Positions 1 through 6,670 of a DNA stretch of 14,446 nucleotides are shown here, piece after piece. The stretch is taken from assembly GCA_947455285.1 (NCBI GenBank), contig CANGOK010000049.1, positions 1 through 14,446 of the forward strand, given 5' to 3'. The translations under genes and the position numbers were made by a program. This DNA is from Beijerinckiaceae bacterium (GTDB lineage Bacteria; Pseudomonadota; Alphaproteobacteria; Rhizobiales; Beijerinckiaceae). The notes beneath the pieces are model-generated. The model did no database searches. It was not told the DNA's origin and was given only the letters and a program-made list of their open reading frames with translations. The stretch's first letter is position 1. Each line of letters opens with the position of its first letter.

Positions 1-45
1 ATTCGCGGCTTCTGGCAAGCCTATCGCGCGCAGATGGGGATCTGA
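1..45 (+). CDS. Ring-hydroxylating dioxygenase large (alpha) subunit, C-terminal end only
   Basis: Frame 1 is open from the left edge to a TGA at 43-45 and encodes IRGFWQAYRAQMGI. This style of ending (FW..YR..MG) is typical of the catalytic large subunits of Rieske-type aromatic-ring-hydroxylating dioxygenases. The next gene is the matching small subunit and starts only one base after the stop, as is usual for alpha/beta dioxygenase pairs. The Rieske cluster and the mononuclear iron site would lie upstream, outside the window. The identification rests mainly on context because only 14 residues are visible. Confidence 0.7.
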   Translation: MRGFWQAYRAQMGI

Positions 46-46
46 C

Positions 47-523
47 ATGGCCAGCTTGCAGGAACTCTGGTTCTCCATCGCCCAAGCGCAGGCTGCGCAA
101 GCGCGTTGTCTCGATGATGACCGACTTGAGGAATGGCCGGACTTCTTCGCTGACGATTGCCTCTATCGCGTGACGAGCGCCGACAATGTGCGCGAGGGCT
201 ACGAGGCTTCGCTGATCTTCCTCAATTCGAAGGGCATGGTGCGCGACCGCGTCTCCGCCCTGCGCACCGCCAATATCTACGAGCGGCAGGCCTATCGGCA
301 TGTGCTGGGCCAGCCTTCGATTCTCTCGACCGATGGCGACAAGGTTTCGACGGAGGCGTCCTTCATGGTTGCGCGCATCATGCGTGATGGGAAGACGGAC
401 CTCTTTGCAACCGGGCGTTATCTCGATACGTGGCGGCGGGTTGGGGAGGGCGTTGAACTCGTCGCTCGCATCGTCGTCTGCGATAGTTCGCGCATAGATA
501 CGCTGCTGGCGTTGCCGCTGTGA
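47..523 (+). CDS. Aromatic-ring-hydroxylating dioxygenase small (beta) subunit, terephthalate-dioxygenase TphA3-like
   Basis: This 158-residue protein is the structural beta subunit of a Rieske non-haem iron dioxygenase. Such subunits have a cystatin/NTF2-like fold and stabilise the alpha3beta3 hexamer without a cofactor of their own. Family features visible are EEWPDFFADDCLYRVTSADN near residues 28-47, the run DRVSALRTANIYERQAYRH near 67-85, FMVARIMRDG near 106-115, and the ending CDSSRIDTLLALPL. These recall TphA3 of terephthalate 1,2-dioxygenase more than the longer biphenyl or naphthalene beta subunits, and the length fits TphA3 (about 150-160). The ATG lies one base after the stop of the large subunit, so translation is probably coupled. 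The substrate is inferred only: terephthalate, another phthalate or an anthranilate-like acid are all possible. The reductase and the dihydrodiol dehydrogenase are not in the window. Confidence 0.85.
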   Translation: MASLQELWFSIAQAQAAQARCLDDDRLEEWPDFFADDCLYRVTSADNVREGYEASLIFLNSKGMVRDRVSALRTANIYERQAYRHVLGQPSILSTDGDKVSTEASFMVARIMRDGKTDLFATGRYLDTWRRVGEGVELVARIVVCDSSRIDTLLALPL

Positions 524-531
524 CTGCGAAT

Positions 532-675
532 ACCCTCCCCCTTGTGGGGAGGGTCGGCCGCGTCAGCGGACGGGGTGGGGGTCATTGGAAGCTGATCGTT
601 AGCGGGGTTGCAAGGGCGCACACGTCATGGATTGCGCGACCCCCACCCCGTACCCCTCCCCACAAGGGGGAGGGG
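532..675. repeat. Palindromic multi-hairpin intergenic repeat
   Basis: A large inverted repeat fills the gap between two convergent genes. Bases 533-553 are exactly complementary to 654-674 (21 nt) and 571-583 to 638-650 (13 nt). Each outer arm is also a hairpin by itself: 532-540 pairs with 546-554 (ACCCTCCCC / GGGGAGGGT, loop CTTGT), and 653-661 pairs with 667-675 (CCCCTCCCC / GGGGAGGGG, loop ACAAG). The left arm carries an extra 17-nt module (554-570) with its own CCGC-GTCA-GCGG hairpin, whereas the right arm has only 3 nt there. The spacer is 584-637. The motif style matches GC-rich repeats dispersed between genes in Hyphomicrobiales. It may act as a bidirectional transcription barrier, although there is no T-tract. 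Confidence 0.85.
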
Positions 676-703
676 AGCTGCAAGCGTTTCGCTAATAACC
701 CGG

Positions 704-1738
704 TCAGTTAGCCTTCTTGTAAGGCCCTAACTCCTTGATGACGGCGTTGAGGAACGACAGGTCGACGGCCTTGTCGATGTTCACCTCGCCCTCGATCAAC
801 TTCTCGGACTTCAGCACCTCAAGATCGATCTTCATGCTGGGGATGTTCATGGAGCCATCGGGATTGCAGGCCGCCAGCGGGAAGTCGCGGTAGAATTGCG
901 GATCCTTGATCGGTGTATATTCGTTGAGGATCTTGATGATCGCCTCGCCCTTTTCGCCGACGAAGCGGCCGTTGGCGTCGAGTGCATCATTATGATCGCG
1001 TACGCCGCGGATGAAGGCTTTCAAGAATTTGCGCGCCACCTCAGGCTTCTGCGTAGCGAAGGCGCCGGAATAGAAAATCACGGCGATCTGATGGTTGGGA
1101 TAGGCCTCGTCGTCAGTCAGCACCTTTTGCGCAAGGCCGCGCCTGATGGCTTCGGTGGTTGCGGGCTCGGCTGGCAGCGCTGCGTCCACCGCCTTGTTGG
1201 AAAGCGCAATCACATGCTGCGGGAAGGCGAGGAAGGTCTGCTCGATGTCGGTGATCTTGACTCCGGCCTTCTCCAGCATCTTGTAGAGCGTCACGCTGGC
1301 GGCGGTGCCTGGCGCGCTATTGGCGATCTTCATGCCTTTGAGATCAGCGAGGGTCTTGTAGCGGCCGGATTCTATCAGGTCCTTGCGGACGATCAGCGTC
1401 TGGCTGGTGCGCCCCGGCGGGGTCGAGACCTTGTCGGCGACGATGCGGATGTCGACGCCGCGAGCCAGCGCATTATAGAGCGCTGCAGAAGCCGCGCCCG
1501 CGATGACCTGCAGATCGCCGCCCGCCATGGAGGTGACCATGCGCGCGGCGGAATCGAAGGTGACGAACTGAACGTCCAGCCCCTCTTCGCGGAAATAGCC
1601 CTTCTTGTCGGCCACATAGAGGCCGATGTCCGTTGCGGTCTGCGTGTTGCCGACGACCACCTTCTCCTGCGCGCGGGTAGGTGCGCTGGTCAGGGCCGCG
1701 AGTAGGGCGGCGGCGAGCAGGCCTTTGAAAGGCGACAT
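704..1738 (-). CDS. ABC transporter periplasmic substrate-binding protein, NitT/TauT (SsuA/THI5-like) family
   Basis: This 344-residue protein starts with a clear Sec signal peptide: a lysine at position 5, a hydrophobic stretch LLAAALLAAL, then a likely signal-peptidase site after TRA in APTRAQE near residue 23. The mature part has the NMT1/SsuA architecture, with VVVGNTQTATDIGLYVADKKG near 27-47, GYFREEGLDVQFV near 46-58, and LADLKGMKIANSAPGTAAS near 130-148. It should bind a small ligand in the periplasm and hand it to an inner-membrane ABC permease. No permease or ATPase gene is adjacent, so it is an orphan within this window. A strong GGAGGA ribosome-binding site precedes the ATG at 1738. 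The ligand cannot be read from sequence: members of this family bind sulfonates, nitrate, pyrimidines or aromatic acids. The location among aromatic genes makes an aromatic acid plausible, but this is inference. Confidence 0.88.
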   Translation of the reverse strand: MSPFKGLLAAALLAALTSAPTRAQEKVVVGNTQTATDIGLYVADKKGYFREEGLDVQFVTFDSAARMVTSMAGGDLQVIAGAASAALYNALARGVDIRIVADKVSTPPGRTSQTLIVRKDLIESGRYKTLADLKGMKIANSAPGTAASVTLYKMLEKAGVKITDIEQTFLAFPQHVIALSNKAVDAALPAEPATTEAIRRGLAQKVLTDDEAYPNHQIAVIFYSGAFATQKPEVARKFLKAFIRGVRDHNDALDANGRFVGEKGEAIIKILNEYTPIKDPQFYRDFPLAACNPDGSMNIPSMKIDLEVLKSEKLIEGEVNIDKAVDLSFLNAVIKELGPYKKAN

Positions 1739-1797
1739 GTTTCCTCCGATGTTTTTCGCGTTGATACGCTTGTTCTCAGGTTAGCACGGCTGCGCGC

Positions 1798-3699
1798 CTA
1801 ATCCAGCATAGCTCGTTCGCGTCTGGCCTGATCATCCTCGGCCGCCTGGGCGGCCAACCGCACAGGCGTATTGGCGGCGCCGAAGAGGTCGTAATTGCGG
1901 CGCTGCAGCACTTCAAAGAAGAAGCGCTGGTCGAACATGCGCGTGTAGATGTGGAAGAATTCGCCGCCCTTGTGGCGGTCGTAGAGGATGTCGAAGTCGC
2001 GCATGCGTTCGATGAGCTCGGGTTCAAGATCGTAGCGCGCTGAGAGATCCTCGTAATAATTGTCGGGAATATCGAGGAACTGTACGCCCTTGGCGCGGGC
2101 CTGCTCCACGAAGGCGAAGAGATCGTCGGTGGAAAGGGCGATCTGCTGGACGCCGCCGCCGCCGAAATTCTCGATGAAGCGCGACACTGAGGTCGAGCCG
2201 CCATCCGCGATGTTGAGGGGAATGCGCACCGAGCCGTCGCGCGCACGCACCACGCGGCTGAAGAAGGCGCCATAGGGGTCGGCGAGCTCAACCTGCGGCT
2301 CTTCCGTGAAGCCCAGAACCGCCTTGTAGAAGGTGACCCAGGACAGAAGCTCCGACCGGCGGACCATGTTGTTGAGGTGATCGACCCGGTTGAGCGGGCC
2401 AGCATGGGTGGGCTCTTCGAGGAAGAGGAAGTCCTGATCCCAGGAGCTGACGGCCGAATCCTTCATGAAATAAATGAGCGAGTTTTCGACCCCGGCCACG
2501 GCGGGAATCGAGGCCTCGCCGGGGCCGATGCGGCCGAAATAGGTCGGCGCGCTCAGCGCATTGGCGCGTTCGATCGCCCGGTCGGGATCATCCATCCGCA
2601 GTGCGAGGGCGCAAACGCTCGTGCCATGCACTAGGTAGAAGGAATGGGCGAAACCGTCCTGCTCCCGATTGACGACGATATTGATGTCGTTTTGGCGGAA
2701 GAGGTCCACGTCCTTCGAGCGATGGCGCGCGACGCGGCGGAAACCGAGGCCCTCCAGTTCGGCCACAAGGCGCGGCGAATGGGAGGCGCTGGTCACGAAT
2801 TCAATGAACTCGACGCCGCTCACCTTGGCGGGCTCCGGCAGAGGACGGCTTATGGTCAGGGCAGGGGCCTTGGCGGCGGCCCGGCGCTGGTTCAGCTCCT
2901 CGCCACAAACCTCAAGGGCGCGCATGCCATCGCGGGCGATGGCGGGGGCCGGCGCGCCGCGGAACTGGTCGTTGAATATTTCAAGGGAAATCGGCCCCTT
3001 GTAGCCCGTGCCGATGGCGACCTCCAGAAAGTCCACGATGGGCCAGTCCCCCTGACCGGGGAAGCAGCGGTGGTGGCGCGAGAGGGACATGTGGTCCATC
3101 AGGATGCCCGGGGCGTCGGCCACCTGCACAAGGGCGATCTTGTCGCCGGGAATCTCGGCCATGGGGGCGATGGGATTCTTGCGGGCGAATGCGTGGAAGG
3201 AATCCAGCACCACGCCAAGGTTCGGCCTGTCGGCGCGGCGCACCAGATCCCACGCCTGCATCCAGTCATGCACATGACGGCCCCAGGCGAGCGCCTCAAA
3301 GCCGATGCGGTAGCCCCGTAGGGCGGCGAGGTCGGCAAGCTCCGCCAGATCAGCGGCGGAACGCTCGGGATCGCCCAGCGAATCTTCGGAGACATTGGAG
3401 CAGATGCACAGGAGCTTCGTGCCCAGCTCGTCCATAAGGTCGAACTTGCGCTTGGCGCGGTCGAAATTGCGGGCGCGCATGGGCTCCGGCATGCCCTCGA
3501 AATCGCGCATCGGCTGCAGCGCGATGATCTCGATGCCGAGATCCTGCGCCATGGTGCGGATTTCGCGCGGCTTGCCGCTGAAGAAGGTGAGGTCGTTCTC
3601 GAAAATCTCGATGGTGCGGAAGCCGGCGCGCGCAGCCGCCGCCAGTTTCACCTCAAGCGTGCCGCCCATGCAGACTGTGGCGATGGACCATCTCAGCAT
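1798..3699 (-). CDS. quiC: 3-dehydroshikimate dehydratase fused to an HPPD-like VOC domain (QuiC type)
   Basis: This 633-residue cytoplasmic fusion should convert 3-dehydroshikimate to protocatechuate in quinate/shikimate catabolism. Residues 1 to about 265 form an AP-endonuclease-2/sugar-phosphate-isomerase TIM barrel. The expected divalent-metal ligands are present: E135 (IGFEAL), D166 (VLDSFH), Q192 (VQVAD) and E240 (SLEIFND), and the paired histidines HH209-210 lie in the active-site loop. Residues about 295 to 610 resemble 4-hydroxyphenylpyruvate dioxygenase (two VOC modules). Of the three iron ligands of HPPD, the first His (H441, RVDHLNN) and the Glu (E596, FFEVLQ) remain, but the second His position is Gln (Q519, GVQQIAL). 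The length equals that of known bacterial QuiC fusions (about 630). The ATG at 3699 has AAAGGA nine bases upstream. Automated pipelines often call such proteins bifunctional isomerase/HPPD, but HPPD activity is unlikely here. The gene is divergent from the DUF3597-aroE pair. Confidence 0.9.
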   Translation of the reverse strand: MLRWSIATVCMGGTLEVKLAAAARAGFRTIEIFENDLTFFSGKPREIRTMAQDLGIEIIALQPMRDFEGMPEPMRARNFDRAKRKFDLMDELGTKLLCICSNVSEDSLGDPERSAADLAELADLAALRGYRIGFEALAWGRHVHDWMQAWDLVRRADRPNLGVVLDSFHAFARKNPIAPMAEIPGDKIALVQVADAPGILMDHMSLSRHHRCFPGQGDWPIVDFLEVAIGTGYKGPISLEIFNDQFRGAPAPAIARDGMRALEVCGEELNQRRAAAKAPALTISRPLPEPAKVSGVEFIEFVTSASHSPRLVAELEGLGFRRVARHRSKDVDLFRQNDINIVVNREQDGFAHSFYLVHGTSVCALALRMDDPDRAIERANALSAPTYFGRIGPGEASIPAVAGVENSLIYFMKDSAVSSWDQDFLFLEEPTHAGPLNRVDHLNNMVRRSELLSWVTFYKAVLGFTEEPQVELADPYGAFFSRVVRARDGSVRIPLNIADGGSTSVSRFIENFGGGGVQQIALSTDDLFAFVEQARAKGVQFLDIPDNYYEDLSARYDLEPELIERMRDFDILYDRHKGGEFFHIYTRMFDQRFFFEVLQRRNYDLFGAANTPVRLAAQAAEDDQARRERAMLD

Positions 3700-3858
3700 C
3701 GGGCGTATCCTTTCAAGCGCATGGGCAAGAGATAACCCGCGTCGCAGAGTCCAGCAAGACGCCCCTGCGGGCCCAGCTGAAAATCATGTGGCCTAACTCT
3801 TGTCCGGCGATCGGATCGGCCAATCTTCCAATTCGTTCAATAGATTTGGAGCACGGCT

Positions 3859-4221
3859 ATGAGCGTTTTCGGTTCGATCATGGGCAAGATCTTCGGCGGT
3901 GGCGCGCACACGCCGCCCGTGCAGGCAGCCGCGACCCCGCAGGCCACCGCAGCCTCGGCCCCCGCAGTGGATGTGGAGGTCGTCCTGGTCGGGCTCGCGG
4001 CCAAGAGGGGAGATGCGCTGAACTGGCGCAGCTCCATCGTCGATTTGATGAAACTGCTCGACCTCGACAGCAGCCTCGCCGCTCGCAAGGAGCTGGCGAA
4101 GGAGCTGAAATATGACGGCGATATGAACGACAGCGCCGCCATGAACATCTGGCTTCACAAGCAGGTGATGCGGCAGGTCGCGGCCAATGGCGGAAAAGTT
4201 CCTGCCGAGCTCAAGAGCTGA
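3859..4221 (+). CDS. DUF3597 domain-containing protein
   Basis: This is a 120-residue protein of unknown function. The N-terminus MSVFGSIMGKIFGGGA is short and glycine-rich. It is followed by an Ala/Pro/Thr-rich linker (about residues 19-36), and then the conserved DUF3597 domain. The domain runs from VDVEVVLVGLAAKRGDALNW (about 35-54) through SIVDLMKLLDLDSSLAARKELAKELKY to MNIWLHKQVMRQVAANGGKVP near the end. The linker-plus-domain layout and the length are typical of the family, which is common in alphaproteobacteria. There is no signal peptide or membrane segment. GGAG lies eight bases before the ATG. The gene stands 64 bp upstream of the shikimate dehydrogenase gene in the same direction and may be cotranscribed, but nothing in the sequence ties its function to that pathway. 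Confidence 0.85.
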   Translation: MSVFGSIMGKIFGGGAHTPPVQAAATPQATAASAPAVDVEVVLVGLAAKRGDALNWRSSIVDLMKLLDLDSSLAARKELAKELKYDGDMNDSAAMNIWLHKQVMRQVAANGGKVPAELKS

Positions 4222-4285
4222 TACGGTGGCGCGGCGGCGCGGGGTGGTTTAAGGAACCGCGTCAGCCGCAACCCGGAGCCACCTG

Positions 4286-5128
4286 ATGAGCCACCCTGAT
4301 CGTTTCCTCCTCGCTGGGGTCATGGGCTGGCCAATCATGCATTCGCGCTCGCCCAAGCTGCACAATTACTGGCTCGAGCGTTACGGTCTCGTGGGCGCCT
4401 ATGTGCCGCTCGCGATCCCGGCTTCCGGCCTTGAGGCGGCCTTGCGGGCGTTGCCGGCGCTAGGCTTTTCCGGCTGCAATCTCACTATCCCCCATAAGGA
4501 AGCAGCCCTGCGCATCGTCGATGAGGTCAGCCCGCTGGCGCAGCGCATCGGCGCGGTGAATTGCGTCGTGGTGCGCGAAGACGGATCGCTGGAGGGACGT
4601 AACTATGACGCCTTCGGCTTCACGGCGAGTTTGCGCGAGCGTGCGCCAGATCTGCGCTTCGATGCTGGCCCCGCTGTCGTGATCGGCGCAGGCGGCGCCT
4701 CGCGCGCCATCCTCGCGGGGCTCATCGATGAAGGCGTTCCCGAAATCCGGCTGATAAATCGCAGCCCTGAGCGCGCGCAGGCTTTGGCTGCGGAATTCGG
4801 CGGGCCTGTTCGCGCCTTGCCGTGGGAGGAACGTGGGCAGGCGCTCCATGGGGCGGCTATTCTTGTGAATACGACCAGCCAAGGCATGGTTGGCGAAGCG
4901 CCGCTCGATCTTGCGCTTGAGGCGCTGCCGGTGGACGCGCTCGTGGTCGATATCGTTTATGTCCCGCTTGAGACGCCCTTGCTGGCGAGCGCCCGCACGC
5001 GCGGCAATCGCACCGTCGATGGTCTCGGCATGTTGCTGCATCAGGGACGACCCGCCTTCGAAGCCTGGTTCGGCGTCGATCCGCAGGTGACGCCGGAATT
5101 GCGCGCGATGATAGAGGCGACGCTTTAG
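4286..5128 (+). CDS. aroE: Shikimate/quinate dehydrogenase family protein (AroE-like)
   Basis: The protein has 280 residues, the normal length for AroE, which interconverts 3-dehydroshikimate and shikimate using a nicotinamide cofactor. N-terminal substrate domain: S20-R-S-P23, NLTIPHK with catalytic K71, and N92 in AVNC. The usual NTDxxGF motif reads NYDAFGF, with catalytic D108 kept and the Thr replaced by Tyr. Cofactor domain: glycine-rich GAGGASRA (134-141) and NRSPERA (158-164), the latter favouring NADP(H). VNTTSQGM (194-201), DIVYVPLETPLL (222-233) and GLGMLLHQG (246-254) close the active site. GGAG precedes the ATG. Lying opposite the QuiC-like dehydratase gene, it may act in the catabolic direction (shikimate or quinate to the 3-dehydro compound) instead of in biosynthesis. 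Whether another aroE exists elsewhere in the genome would decide this. Confidence 0.87.
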   Translation: MSHPDRFLLAGVMGWPIMHSRSPKLHNYWLERYGLVGAYVPLAIPASGLEAALRALPALGFSGCNLTIPHKEAALRIVDEVSPLAQRIGAVNCVVVREDGSLEGRNYDAFGFTASLRERAPDLRFDAGPAVVIGAGGASRAILAGLIDEGVPEIRLINRSPERAQALAAEFGGPVRALPWEERGQALHGAAILVNTTSQGMVGEAPLDLALEALPVDALVVDIVYVPLETPLLASARTRGNRTVDGLGMLLHQGRPAFEAWFGVDPQVTPELRAMIEATL

Positions 5129-5131
5129 GAC

Positions 5132-6670
5132 TCAGGCTGCCGACGTTTCCTTCGAGGGGCGCGCGTGATGGTTCGCCAGCATCTGGCCTTTCATCACGTC
5201 AATCTCCTTGAGTTCAACCTCGTAGCCCCAGAGGTCGGCGACATATTGCAGGACCTTGCGTGACTCGCCTGTGGCCAGCAGCCTGCCATCCACCACCCGA
5301 TGCTCCAAAATGAGACGCCGGTCGCCAAGCAGGTCGACGCTCGCGACTTCGATGATCGCATCGGTGTAGGAGACGTCGTAACGCTTCGCCAGATTGCGCC
5401 TGATATCGCGATAGCCGCGCTCATCGTGGATGGATTTCACCAGCAGGGTGGATCGCTCAGGATCATCTTCGATGGCGAAGAGGCGCAGGTCCCGGATAAG
5501 GCGCGGCGATAGATATTGAGCGATGAAACTATCATCGCGAAAATTCGCCCAAATATCACGCAGTGCGCCCATGGCGTCGCCGCAACCGGCGATGTCGGGG
5601 GCCCAGATGCGGTCCTCGGCAGTTGGGCGCAAACATATGCGCTCGATGTCCTGCATCATCGAAAAGCCGAGCGCATAGGGGTTGAACCCCGAAAATGCGG
5701 GATGATCGAATCCTGGCTGCGCCACCACATTGGTGTGGGAGGTGAGAAATTCGAAGAAGGCGCCGTCGTCGATCATGCCCTTTTCGTGCAGGCGGTGCAT
5801 GATGCGGTAATGAACATAAGTGGCCGTGCCTTCGTTCATGACCTTGGTCATGCGCTGGGGATAAAGATATTGTCCGACGAGCCGCACGATGCGCAGGATT
5901 TCTCTCTGCCACGAGGCGAGCTTTGGAGCATTGCGCTCAAGAAAGAACAGCACATTCTCTTCAGGTAGACCAAGGCGTTCATTCAGGGCGTTGCGCTGCT
6001 GATCCCTCACGCCTTCTTTACCCGGCGAAGTGGGAACCGTGCTCCAGAGTTCATTATAAATTTGCGCTTCATGGATGCGGCGTTCCTTCTGCCGCGCTTC
6101 TTCGTCGCGCAATTCAATCGTGCGACGCTTGCCGGAGCGATGGACGCCATGGGCCTGCAAGGCGTGGGCTGCGTCGATCAGGCGTTCCACCGCTCCTTCG
6201 CCGTAGCGCTCTTCGCAGCTTGCTATGTAGCTCTTGGCGAATTTGAGATAGTCAAGAATGGAGCTTGCGTCAGTGAAGTCCCGAAACGTCTGGTTGTTCT
6301 TGAAGAAATGATTATGACCGAAGGCGGCGTGGGCGATGACGAGCGTCTGCATCGTCGCTGAATTGCCTTCCATGATGTAGGAAATGCAGGGGCTCGAATT
6401 TATGACGATCTCATAGGCGAGACCCATCAGCCCCTTCTGGTACATCATCTCATGCTGGGTATAATGTTTGCCGAATGACCAGTGATGATAAAAAATCGGC
6501 ATGCCTGTGGAGGCGTAAGCGTCAAGCATCTGCTCGGCGGCGATGACTTCTATCTGGTTGGGATAGATGTCGAGTCCAAGCTCGCCTAGCGCAATCTCAG
6601 ATACTGCGTCATGAATGCGCTGGATCGTGTCGTAGGACCATTCGGCCCCCTTGTAGAGCAAGGCGCTCAA
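5132..6670 (-). CDS. spoVR: SpoVR family protein (YcgB homologue)
   Basis: This 512-residue protein matches the length of the SpoVR/YcgB family (about 510). Recognisable conserved stretches include GMPIFYHHWSFGKHY (about 56-70), INSSPCISYIMEGNS near 90-104 and NEGTATYVHYRIMHRL near residue 280, and the C-terminal region matches the family as well. Its biochemical role is not established. The family is named after a Bacillus spore-cortex gene but is widespread in non-sporulating bacteria, where it is linked with prkA and yeaH and with stress or stationary phase. The start is TTG at 6670, overlapping the yeaH stop as TTGA and preceded by GGGAGG, so translation is coupled to yeaH. It is the last gene of the prkA-yeaH-spoVR operon. 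Its stop lies three bases from the stop of the convergent aroE-like gene. Confidence 0.93.
   Translation of the reverse strand: MSALLYKGAEWSYDTIQRIHDAVSEIALGELGLDIYPNQIEVIAAEQMLDAYASTGMPIFYHHWSFGKHYTQHEMMYQKGLMGLAYEIVINSSPCISYIMEGNSATMQTLVIAHAAFGHNHFFKNNQTFRDFTDASSILDYLKFAKSYIASCEERYGEGAVERLIDAAHALQAHGVHRSGKRRTIELRDEEARQKERRIHEAQIYNELWSTVPTSPGKEGVRDQQRNALNERLGLPEENVLFFLERNAPKLASWQREILRIVRLVGQYLYPQRMTKVMNEGTATYVHYRIMHRLHEKGMIDDGAFFEFLTSHTNVVAQPGFDHPAFSGFNPYALGFSMMQDIERICLRPTAEDRIWAPDIAGCGDAMGALRDIWANFRDDSFIAQYLSPRLIRDLRLFAIEDDPERSTLLVKSIHDERGYRDIRRNLAKRYDVSYTDAIIEVASVDLLGDRRLILEHRVVDGRLLATGESRKVLQYVADLWGYEVELKEIDVMKGQMLANHHARPSKETSAA

Noticed and set aside
896..1705. 269-codon plus-strand open frame
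   Set aside because: It is the antisense shadow of the binding-protein gene, whose own frame shows a signal peptide and family motifs.
1776..2405. 209-codon minus-strand open frame overlapping the end of quiC in another frame
   Set aside because: It is Ser/Arg/Ala-rich low-complexity translation; the main frame carries the VOC domain.
2644..3321. 225-codon plus-strand open frame within quiC
   Set aside because: Antisense shadow with no recognisable domain or ribosome-binding site.
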